DNA of 64,000 nucleotides from the NCBI RefSeq assembly GCF_024055575.1, contig NZ_JAMXOE010000006.1:178138-242137 (forward strand). Direction: 5' to 3'. Positions within the stretch are counted from its first letter, which is position 1. Every line of letters begins with the position of its first letter. This document shows, piece by piece, positions 1 to 8,300 of this stretch. The notes beneath the pieces were generated by a model. That model was not told the origin of the DNA and did not search any database. It saw only the letters and a list, made by a program, of their open reading frames with translations. This DNA is from Mucilaginibacter flavidus. Lineage in GTDB: Bacteria > Bacteroidota > Bacteroidia > Sphingobacteriales > Sphingobacteriaceae. A program made the translations under genes and the position numbers.

Positions 1-2
1 AC

Positions 3-2249
3 AGATTGTTTTACACTTTATTACTTATAGCCTTTGCTTTAACTGGCAATAATGTAACCGCACAAATTCGAACATTTAACCACAATGCCCGTATCATTTC
101 GGCATCCCAACAGGATCAGGTCCAGGGGAGTATCTTATTTGCCAATAACAACGTCGTTCAGCAGTTACAGCAAGGATGGAATTGCAATATTTCGGAGGCT
201 GCGGGCACTAAAATTAAGGTGGAGCTTTGGCAGGTGAGTTACAGCCCTGATAGGCAGGACAACCATTTCACCAACATAATCTTAGTGCAAAAGCTCGACG
301 CCAACATATCGTACCAACAGGTGCAAAATGGTATTCAATACAACGCCAGCTATAGTTCTGTTAAGGGCAATGTGGTGGCTATTGCTTATACCACAGTTCC
401 TGCAAATGCACAAATAAAATTCAGCGGGAAGCCGAATGATGGCGTACTGGCTAATATAACACATCAATTCAAATCGGATGCTAAAAAATACCTGGGCAAC
501 AATATTATCTACGGCATTTACTCATTGCCAAATCAGCAAAATAATTTGGCTGACATCAGCTTTAAGGTAGCGTCATCGGTAAAAGGCGATTGTAAAACGT
601 GTTTCGGCTTTGACGACGTGTGGAATACCGTTTCAGACGCGGCAAATGATTTGGCAAATTTTGTAAAAGCAGCAGTTGATGGTACCGGCGAGGCTGTGAA
701 AGACCTGGGAGAAACCATAGTGGTTAACAACGGGATATTCTTTGTACAATGTTTTGGAACTATCACAACCTTCCTGCAAACCGGAAATTTGCCCAAAGTG
801 CGCATGCTGAGCGACTACGGAAATGCATACAAAATTGCCAATTCAACTATCTTTATGAATTCGCTCCCGCCCATAAATAAGATTATCGTCACCAATTTAA
901 TGTCGATTGATAAAAGGCCTTTTACTGTTCCAATTAAAAATGGCAACGATGTTTATATCTTGATGAACCTGGGGAATGCCTTTGATGATCCGTTAAACTA
1001 CAATATGAACGGCTTTCCCGGCGATGTTTTTATTCACGAACTAACCCACGCCTGGCAAATATGGCACGTGGACGCATTACGATTATTCACAGATGGAGCA
1101 GTAAATCAATTTAAAAACACGGTTATGAGCAATCAATATCAATACAGTTGCGACGGGCATAACCTTGGAGAGTTGTACAATGAAGAGCAACAGGCTATGA
1201 TTGTCCAGTTTTTTTATGTTACGCTTTTTTACAGGCCCAAAGGCATCGTAAAAAACGGGAACAATATCACTTGCGATTTTGAACAACCATGGGTAATACA
1301 ACATATTTTACAAAATCAGCCGTCGAATGCGGACGAACAATTTACTGCGACGAAGCAAATTATGTTCGCCTCATTTGATAACAACATAGCCGTTAAAACC
1401 GGCGGAACTATTGAGCATTCATTGGCCATCCCGTCGAACGGGAACCGCGCAGACGGTAGTGGATATTTTTTGCCGGGAAAAAATAATAATTCTTTCTTTT
1501 ATTATTCAAACAAAACCAGGGCAGCAAGCGCCAATTGGGGGGCAGTAAGAGATAAATATATAAAAGCCGGTTACGAATTTGGTGAATTAGGCTGGCCCGA
1601 ACAAAACGAGACTTTATTGCCCGATGCTGCCGGCTTTTTTCAAAAATTCAATCACGGGTATATTTACTGGAGCCCTAAATATGGGCCATATGTTGTACTG
1701 AATAAAATCTTCGATGCCTGGAAAAATACGGGCTGGGAGAAAGGGAAATTAGGGTACCCTGTTTCTGATTACGTTACCTTGCCTCTTGACAGGATTAAGC
1801 AGGTTAGCTCGTACCGCGAGAAGGGCTATCAGAAATTTGAAGGCGGCGTAATTTTTTATACTGTACCCGATGCGGCTGTTATCCGGGAGATGTCAGGAAA
1901 TAACAATTTCACCTCCGTTGTTTATGGAAACCCCGACAGGATAGTCACGATGAATAGAACAGGTAATAACGTTCAACCTGTTAAAGCAGAAGTAGACCCG
2001 CATGCCTCACAAACCAACGCCGGAAGGCCCTATAACAATGCAGGCGCGGAAAAAGTTGAAATAAACCCGCAACCGCTTCCTCCCGGAGGGACTGTGAGGC
2101 GAACTTCAGGCAGTATTCGGCCTGCCGACGTTCAAATAAACCCACAGCCGTTACCGCCTAAAAATGTAAAAAGCTCAACCGGTACTATTCAACCCTCCAG
2201 AGTTCAAATAAACCCGCAACCGTTACCACCCAAAACAACACATGAATAA
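3..2249 (+). CDS. Secreted LGFP-repeat protein with HELTH zinc-peptidase-like motif (5' end outside window)
   Basis: The reading frame is open to the left edge, and the first usable codon is a TTG at 6, so the true start is probably a few codons upstream. A hydrophobic signal peptide ending near an AQ site is visible in the first 20 residues. Counting from the TTG, residues 344-348 read HELTH, the HExxH pattern of zinc-dependent metallopeptidases, followed by AWQ. Around residues 515-590 two LGFP-type repeats are seen (cores ELGWPEQ and KLGYPVSD), a module known from cell-envelope-bound proteins. The tail carries three INPQPLPP repeats. I infer an exported, envelope-associated protein. Peptidase activity is unproven, because the third zinc ligand cannot be assigned with certainty. 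The next gene overlaps its 3' end by 8 bp. Confidence 0.8.
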   Translation, partial: RLFYTLLLIAFALTGNNVTAQIRTFNHNARIISASQQDQVQGSILFANNNVVQQLQQGWNCNISEAAGTKIKVELWQVSYSPDRQDNHFTNIILVQKLDANISYQQVQNGIQYNASYSSVKGNVVAIAYTTVPANAQIKFSGKPNDGVLANITHQFKSDAKKYLGNNIIYGIYSLPNQQNNLADISFKVASSVKGDCKTCFGFDDVWNTVSDAANDLANFVKAAVDGTGEAVKDLGETIVVNNGIFFVQCFGTITTFLQTGNLPKVRMLSDYGNAYKIANSTIFMNSLPPINKIIVTNLMSIDKRPFTVPIKNGNDVYILMNLGNAFDDPLNYNMNGFPGDVFIHELTHAWQIWHVDALRLFTDGAVNQFKNTVMSNQYQYSCDGHNLGELYNEEQQAMIVQFFYVTLFYRPKGIVKNGNNITCDFEQPWVIQHILQNQPSNADEQFTATKQIMFASFDNNIAVKTGGTIEHSLAIPSNGNRADGSGYFLPGKNNNSFFYYSNKTRAASANWGAVRDKYIKAGYEFGELGWPEQNETLLPDAAGFFQKFNHGYIYWSPKYGPYVVLNKIFDAWKNTGWEKGKLGYPVSDYVTLPLDRIKQVSSYREKGYQKFEGGVIFYTVPDAAVIREMSGNNNFTSVVYGNPDRIVTMNRTGNNVQPVKAEVDPHASQTNAGRPYNNAGAEKVEINPQPLPPGGTVRRTSGSIRPADVQINPQPLPPKNVKSSTGTIQPSRVQINPQPLPPKTTHE
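2061..2231 (+). repeat. Three in-frame INPQPLPP protein repeats
   Basis: Within the preceding gene the octapeptide INPQPLPP occurs at residues 686-693, 711-718 and 735-742, a spacing of 25 and then 24 residues. The linkers are also similar (S-S/T-G-S/T-I-R/Q-P). This is a tandem repeat of about 75 bp at the DNA level, with proline-rich C-terminal units. Its function is unknown to me. Confidence 0.85.
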
Positions 2250-2727
2250 AATGAAAAAGATTAACAGGTTACATATTTTGCTATTAACACTTGCGTTTAT
2301 AAGCATAACTACGTTTACTTATGCCCAGGCTATAGTGGGTTCATGGAAGAAAAAGGAAGATATCCTGACAAAGGAAGACGGCAAAACAGTAAGTACTTTA
2401 AAGATGCTTGTAAAAAACATGCCCTGCTTTGCCAACATAATTTACACATTTACCGCCGATGGAAAAATGAGCGAACAGGCGAAAGATTGCACAATTGCAT
2501 TGCAAAAACAAATTGCCGGGCAATTGAAAGCTTCACGTTGGAAAATGGCAGGCAATAAATTAATAATAGATGTAGGTGACGCAACTTCGCTGGTGAAGCA
2601 CGCGGAATACCAAATAGAATTTATGGGAAGCAATGAAATGAGATGGACTTTTATTTATGCCGAAAACCCGGGCGTGCCCAATATTACCAGGGCCAGGCAA
2701 ATGCAAACTACTTACACCCGGTTGTAA
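2242..2727 (+). CDS. Small secreted lipocalin-like protein
   Basis: A 161-residue protein with a signal peptide of about 29 residues ending in TYAQ. The mature part begins with IVGSWKKK, the G-x-W start typical of small lipocalin-like beta-barrel families of Bacteroidota, followed by alternating beta-type segments (YTFTADGKM, RWKMAGNKL, YQIEFMG, MRWTFIY). The family assignment rests on this general pattern only, and the ligand is unknown. Its start lies 8 bp inside the preceding gene, so the two are probably co-transcribed and translationally coupled. A clear hairpin terminator follows. Confidence 0.7.
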   Translation: MNKMKKINRLHILLLTLAFISITTFTYAQAIVGSWKKKEDILTKEDGKTVSTLKMLVKNMPCFANIIYTFTADGKMSEQAKDCTIALQKQIAGQLKASRWKMAGNKLIIDVGDATSLVKHAEYQIEFMGSNEMRWTFIYAENPGVPNITRARQMQTTYTRL

Positions 2728-2793
2728 CTATAAAAATATTGTAATACTATTTTTATCCGCTCGGGGCATGCTCCATAATGCCGGCGACAAACC

Positions 2794-2822
2794 AAAGCCT
2801 TAGGTCTTCACTTAAGGCTTTT
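2794..2822 (+). terminator. Rho-independent terminator
   Basis: AAAGCCTTA at 2794-2802 pairs perfectly with TAAGGCTTT at 2813-2821 around a 10-nt loop, followed by further T residues. It lies 66 bp after the lipocalin-like gene and should end that transcript. Confidence 0.75.
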
Positions 2823-2848
2823 ATTGTATTATAAATTAATCGCCAAAT

Positions 2849-2879
2849 TTTGATGCCGCAATTTTTAACCTTAAATTTA
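2849..2879 (+). promoter_or_regulatory. Bacteroidota-type promoter candidate for the esterase gene
   Basis: TTTG at 2849-2852 is followed after exactly 19 bp by TAAATTTA at 2872-2879. This matches the known Bacteroidota -33/-7 arrangement (TTTG and TAnnTTTG) with one mismatch in the -7 element. It sits just past the upstream terminator and about 35 bp before the esterase ATG. Confidence 0.5.
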
Positions 2880-2913
2880 AAAAGCGGGCATAACCTCCGT
2901 TAAATCAAATTAA

Positions 2914-4035
2914 ATGAAGCTAATTAAAATAATTAATCGCACCATAGCAGTCGCTGCGTTGTTTCAAATAGTATGGAACGTAAACCCAGTCACGGCACAA
3001 GTGCCAACCCGCGATCCTCATACGCCGGGTTATGTATCAGCTAAGGAATTAACAGATGGCGTCAATCCCCCGACCATTGCCAACGGGAATTTCATTATTG
3101 GGCCTACACACGATCCCGCTCCGGAATCGTTGGTTCAGGCTAACGTACCGCAGGGTACCATATACCGCTTTATCGTTGAGTCGAAGGATAGCAAAATTTA
3201 TCCCGGCATTGCGCGGGAGCCAAATACATTTGGCACGGCTGATCCGGCAAATCCCGCTAAGTTAATCGTTACTACAAGTCATCCCGCGCCCTACACCCGC
3301 CAAGTGGCAGTGTATGTTCCAAAACAGTATATCGCTGGTAGCGCAGAGCCGTTTATAGTTGGCGCCGATGGACCCGACAACCTGCTTTTCACGGTATTAG
3401 ACAACCTCATTGCCGAAGGCAAAGTGCCGCCGATGGTAGCCATCTCTATCGGTAACGGCAGTGGCGACGCCCAGGGCAGCGAACGGGGCCTGGAATATGA
3501 TACCATGAGCGGCCTATATGCCGAATTTGTTGAAAATGAAATACTGCCGCTGGTGGAGAGTAAATGCCAGGTAAAACTAACCAAAGACCCAGCCGGTCGC
3601 GCTACCATGGGTGGCAGTTCAGGTGGGTCATGTGCCCTGATTATGGCGTGGTACCACCCGGAATTGTATCACCGTGTGCTTAATTATTCCAGTACGTACA
3701 TAAACCAGCAGTGGCCCTACAACCCGAAAACGCCGCATGGCGCCTGGGGATTTCATGAAACTATCATCCCCAATAGCCGCCTAAGGCCGTTGCGGATCTG
3801 GATGGAGGTGGGCGACAGGGACTTGTTTAATCCAAATGTAATGCGCGATGGCATGCATGATTGGGTGCTTGCCAACGAAAATATGGCGAAAGTACTCGCT
3901 GCTAAAAATTATCAGTACCAGTTTATTTTTGCACGCAACGCCGGGCATGTTGATTATAAAGTAAAACAGCAAACACTCCCAGAAGCCCTGGAGTGGCTTT
4001 GGCGTGATTACCAACCAGCGAAGGTTGGGAAATGA
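2914..4035 (+). CDS. Secreted alpha/beta-hydrolase esterase (Fes/esterase-D type)
   Basis: A 373-residue protein with a signal peptide ending VTAQ near residue 29. It has the alpha/beta-hydrolase layout of the putative esterase family (enterochelin-esterase/feruloyl-esterase-like). The nucleophile elbow is GGSSGG at residues 233-238, with Ser235 the likely nucleophile. An acidic stretch GDRD lies near residue 299, and RNAGH places the catalytic His at 345. The QVAVYVP and MVAISIGNG strands fit the same fold. It is probably a periplasmic or extracellular carbohydrate-ester or similar hydrolase; the substrate is not evident. It stands alone between a terminator and a 670-bp gap. Confidence 0.85.
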   Translation: MKLIKIINRTIAVAALFQIVWNVNPVTAQVPTRDPHTPGYVSAKELTDGVNPPTIANGNFIIGPTHDPAPESLVQANVPQGTIYRFIVESKDSKIYPGIAREPNTFGTADPANPAKLIVTTSHPAPYTRQVAVYVPKQYIAGSAEPFIVGADGPDNLLFTVLDNLIAEGKVPPMVAISIGNGSGDAQGSERGLEYDTMSGLYAEFVENEILPLVESKCQVKLTKDPAGRATMGGSSGGSCALIMAWYHPELYHRVLNYSSTYINQQWPYNPKTPHGAWGFHETIIPNSRLRPLRIWMEVGDRDLFNPNVMRDGMHDWVLANENMAKVLAAKNYQYQFIFARNAGHVDYKVKQQTLPEALEWLWRDYQPAKVGK

Positions 4036-4338
4036 CCTACGTCAGTTGTCCAAGTCAGCTTTGCCTGTGCAAGAAGACATGAAGCGTTCCATTTTTCACA
4101 ACGGAACACCCCGAACACTACGGAACACGCTGACTACCAGATTGATATCTTATTTTACCTGAATAAATAATTGATAATCAGGCGTTCCATAATCTAAAAC
4201 TTACTGCTTATAATTTAATAGCGTTGAATAAATAAATGTAAAGGGTATATATACTAAAGCTACGCAAATACTTTATAACGTAATAAAAACCGGCTTTTAT
4301 CAAATATACCACCTCAATCCCGGTCCGGGATTGAATTA
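4036..4338. other. Gene-free stretch after the esterase
   Basis: This AT-rich stretch has no open frame of note, no recognisable RNA gene and no clear promoter. It leads up to the strong hairpin beginning at 4339. Confidence 0.5.
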
Positions 4339-4372
4339 AAAAGCCTCTTCAAATTTCTTTGAAGAGGCTTTT
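4339..4372. terminator. Strong hairpin terminator beside the tRNA relic
   Basis: A perfect 15-bp stem (4339-4353 with 4358-4372) encloses a 4-nt loop. T-runs on both 3' sides allow termination in either direction, and the five Ts on the minus strand fit termination of a tRNA transcript read leftwards. It lies directly downstream (minus strand) of the tRNA 3'-end-like sequence at 4390-4411. Confidence 0.75.
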
Positions 4373-4389
4373 ACTTGGTATCGCTTTAA

Positions 4390-4411
4390 GTCGGGATGGC
4401 AGGACGAGAAC
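4390..4411 (-). other. tRNA 3'-end relic, probable attachment site of an integrative element
   Basis: Read on the minus strand this piece gives GTTCTCGTCCTGCCATCCCGA. It resembles the T-loop, T-stem 3' strand and acceptor 3' strand of a bacterial tRNA (normal form TTCGAGTCCTGCCATCCCGAC). No D-arm, anticodon arm or 5' acceptor strand is found to its right, so it is only the last third of a tRNA. Elements that integrate into tRNA genes leave such a displaced 3' end next to the original terminator, which is what is seen here. The match was made by eye. Confidence 0.5.
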
Positions 4412-4537
4412 TAACCGCTATAAATGCCTGATAATTAATCAATTAAAACATAATTTTCAACTTAGGTGGGCGGTTTGGTATCCATGCCCTCTTGAGTTTA
4501 ATTAAAGCATCTAAAGTACTTTAAATCAAAGCATTAA

Positions 4538-4723
4538 GTCTACAGTTCAAATTTACGGATTTTCAGCCTGAAAACGCAATATTTTGAGAGGAATTTAGAT
4601 AAGTATTTGCAGAATAAAAGCCCGGGAATATTTAAGGTTGCCAACCATAAACCAACCAAAAGAGGCTGGCGCGAAACCGTTTCTTTGCCTGAAATTAATC
4701 AAACTACATGGCAGCTGAAATAA
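4538..4723 (+). pseudogene. Open 61-codon remnant overlapping the HTH gene
   Basis: Between TAA at 4535 and TAA at 4721 one frame is open for 61 codons without an ATG. It reads protein-like at its end (GIFKVANHKPTKRGW, then SLPEINQTTW). It overlaps the start of the excisionase-like gene in another frame. It may be the decayed 3' end of a gene from the same integrated element. I do not recognise the family, and chance cannot be excluded. Confidence 0.2.
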
Positions 4724-4977
4724 TAACTAAAGAAGATTTAGAAGCATTCGGAAGCAAATTAATAGCAGAAATAAAAGGCATAATAGGAAAGCCAAGCGAT
4801 GAACCGGCTAAGTGGCTAAAAAGTTACCAAGTCAAAAACCTGCTCAAAATTTCGCCCAACACCCTTCACAAACTACGTCTGGAGGGCACGCTTAAACCTA
4901 CAAAAATCGGCGGCATCCTGTATTACAATCAACAGGATATCATGCAGGTATTGAACGGTACAAATAAAGGAAAATAA
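4708..4977 (+). CDS. Excisionase-type helix-turn-helix DNA-binding protein
   Basis: An 89-residue protein. The N-terminal half is helical and charged. The C-terminal half (about residues 35-85) has the MerR/excisionase-like winged HTH of Bacteroidota mobile elements: KSYQVKNLLKISPNTLHKLRLEGTL forms the recognition region and IGGILYYNQQDI the wing. Such genes usually sit beside integrases in tRNA-targeted islands and act as directionality factors or transcription regulators. It lies 300 bp from the tRNA relic, which fits that role. No integrase is present in the window, so the element may be immobile or its integrase may lie at the other end. Confidence 0.75.
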   Translation: MAAEIITKEDLEAFGSKLIAEIKGIIGKPSDEPAKWLKSYQVKNLLKISPNTLHKLRLEGTLKPTKIGGILYYNQQDIMQVLNGTNKGK

Positions 4978-5317
4978 AAAATGTAATCGACCGACGTAAT
5001 ACTCGGGATAGTCGAGTTATCCGCACACCCCTACCCCCCGGTTGTCATGTGTCAATACAATCATAACCCAGGTATCCAAGGGACAAGCGTTATTATCTAC
5101 ATCGTTCCCACTACGGGATTCGCGCGCTCCTGCGCATAAAGTAGCGCTACATTAACGACCAACAATAATAGTGTGCTAAAAAATATCTTTACGCGCATAA
5201 AACTTTACTTTTCTAACTACAATTTATCAAAATACATTTTTAATTGCAATTCTGTCACTTCCTCACACTAGCCAGCGATAATTATCAAAGTTTAGTGCTA
5301 TATTTTTTTGTTGATGC
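4978..5317. other. Gene-free convergent intergenic region
   Basis: 340 bp between the HTH gene and the convergent T9SS protein. I see only a weak hairpin near 5000-5020 (ACTCG with CGAGT) and no open frame. Nothing is recognisable as an RNA gene or repeat. Confidence 0.4.
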
Positions 5318-8300
5318 TTATAGTTTAATAAATTTTGCCTTCCCGACCGCGGAATTATCCGCATTGTTTACAACATCAACCATATAAGTACCTGGCAATA
5401 ATCCACTTACATTTTCCTGCCAGGTTGGCTGCGCCGTTGTAATGGTTTTTAATACCTTGCCCATGCTATTGGTGATGTTGATACTGTATGACGGGTTGGT
5501 CCCCGTAAGATTAACGCTGTTTTGTACAATGGCCAGGTTAATGGTATTTACCGCCGGATTAGGGTAAATATTAACAGCATTGTTGTTAATGTCGCTAATA
5601 TTTGCATACATCAATGTAATAGCTTTTGAATATGTTATTGTTCCGTTCAAATCTTCGAGCTTAATACGGTACATATCAGTAGCTATAGCAGGTTTTCTAT
5701 CGGTGAAACTGTAAGTACCTTCATCGCTTGATGCAAAACCGCCAAGCACAGCATAATTTTTCCCGTTATCAGTGCTTCTCTCAACTGTAAAGTTGGTATA
5801 GAATTTTTCATTCTCTGTTTTCCAAACCAGTTCTGAGCCATTTGTCGTCTTCGATGCCGTAAAATTCAACAAATGCAGCCTCAACGCCTTGCTCTCGCGG
5901 ATTACAAGAGTAAACCTGTTGGCACCAAAGGAGTTGGTATCGCTTTTCAGAATATTAAATACGTAGGCCGAATTATGTTTAATATCCAGCGAGTCCTTTT
6001 TATAAGCATCTTTCAACCATATTTCGTAGATCTCAGGAATATCTTTTAGCTCGGTACGGTTTATGGTATACTGGCCACTGGCGGTTGCGTTCACAGTTAA
6101 CTTAATAGCCGTTCCGGATGCTTTTGGGAAAGGGACAAGGTTAATGGCCAAATCCTTATTATCCGACGATTTGCTCGAAAAACTCACCCCGCCACTGCCG
6201 GCCATGTGCTCCGAATCCTCATTGTCAACAAACTCATTTTTTGCCGAGCTGTCAAAACGCACAAGGGTTTCCTCAACGTTATCCGAATCTTTAAACAGTT
6301 CCAAACGCATATACCTCAGGTCGGGCTTAGAGTTCCCCACTGGGTGGGTGCTCAATAACAAAGTTGAGCCCGTAGCGGCAGTTGGGCCGGTTACCTGAGC
6401 GCTGGTTTTTGCTGCCTCATTAAAAGTTAACGACGCTGTTGCATCCTGGGCTTTCACGTAAAAACCCTGTCCGCTCGGAATGATGTTCGATCCGCCATTT
6501 ACGCCCGAAACACCATCGTACGTAGCATAAATCTTAGTCGATTCGTTGAATATATAAATCTTACTGTTAACTTTTGGTGCATAAATGCCGGCTGCCGGAT
6601 CAGTGGTGCTTCTTTTATCCCAGTCGATCGAACTGGCAAACGGATTGCCCACTAAATTATAGCCCGAATACCCGGTATTGCCTGGAACTGAGGTCCATTG
6701 TAATGTCGACTGCTGTGTATACCAATTGACTACAGTTACTGCCTGTTGGTTAAGCGTTCCCCTGGATACGAACAGGCCGGTTTCAGGTACGGTTGTGGGA
6801 ACAAATTTTGTGGCCAGGTTGGTCAAATTCCCTCTATAGAACATCCAGAATCCGGTACCCACGTGTAAATTATAGGTACCATCAAAATCAACTCCTATAG
6901 AGTATAGGGTGGCGTTATTGATTTTATTTACCCCCCTGAAGTTGCCGCCATTAAAGGAACCGTTAGTAAAGGCCACATTATCCCTGTAAAGGTAAATGCT
7001 TGGATTGCCTGTTTTAGTCATCCCGCCAGATGTGCCGAGCGTTCCTGTGCTTGGCGTATACAAAGTAAGGTAGCTTAAATCGTAGTAGTAGTTGGTACCC
7101 ACTTTTGCAGTATACACAGGAGATGATAAAAATCGGTAGCCACGATATTTTGACGCGCCGCCACTAATGTAACGTTCCACATTTAATTTACCGGTAATAC
7201 TATAAGTTGATGGTATTGCCGCCACGCTTGCCGAAAGGGTCGACGAGCTTTTTAATGTCATATCACCGCTGCCGGTATTATCTATAACCAAATTACCCTT
7301 AGTAATAGTTAGTGTGTTATAAATATCAACCGGGCCGCCCGTAATGGTAACCGTGCCGGCGGCTGAGTTATTAACCGTCATGTTGCCTATTTCGGCTGTA
7401 TTTACCGTATTAGTGCCATAGTAGCCCTGTGCTGCCAATGACCCGTTCCAGTTAATAGCTGATGCTGTGTTACTTGCATTTAAAATCCCGGTTCCGCCGG
7501 TTGAAGCGTTATTGTAAATATTACAGCCTACATTTAGCGTGTGTCCGTTTAAATTCAGATAGGCGCCGCCGGTGGCTATGGTAAGCGCGTAAATGCTTGC
7601 GTCGGCGGTTAGTACCGGGTATTTCCCTGAAGCCACTACAGGGATAACCATTTTGGTATTTCCATTAAATACCGGCGTAAATCCGGCATCCCAATTGTTT
7701 GTTTTTGTTTGGTCGGTTGGGGTTGTTCCGTCAAGGCCTGTCCAGGTAAATGTTAATGCACCAACCAATAAGGGAGCATTGGCTTGAAAGGAAACAACAC
7801 TTTCGCCATAGTCACAAAACTCACGGGGGTGTGTTTGGTTATAATATTCGGCTCTGATCCAATCGGGTGTTTTCTCAACATTCGAAACCCGCACCTCATC
7901 CATCTTACCATTGTAAAAGTGTTCGTCATTAAATCCTCCGTTAGCTGTGCCGGTTCCGTGATCAAGCCCCATCGCAAGCATAAATCCGTTTGATGGAATC
8001 ATTGTGGTTTCATTTTTGGCCATCACCACGCTACCGTACGCTACCCCGTCAACATAGTTTTTGAAATTGCCTGTGGCGGTACCGTCAAAAGTACCCTGTA
8101 TATAGTGCCAACCTGTATTATCAACAGTGCCGCCTGTACCCAGGTTACCAACTATAGTACCTCCGGATATCCTGGTTTCAGTTTGTATCGCTCCCGATTT
8201 TACGCTTATCTTGTACCCGCCGCTGTTATTATTGTGGCCATAGTCCAATTCGTTGGATACTATCTTATTATCACTGCTGGTAGTGCCGGCATAATATACC

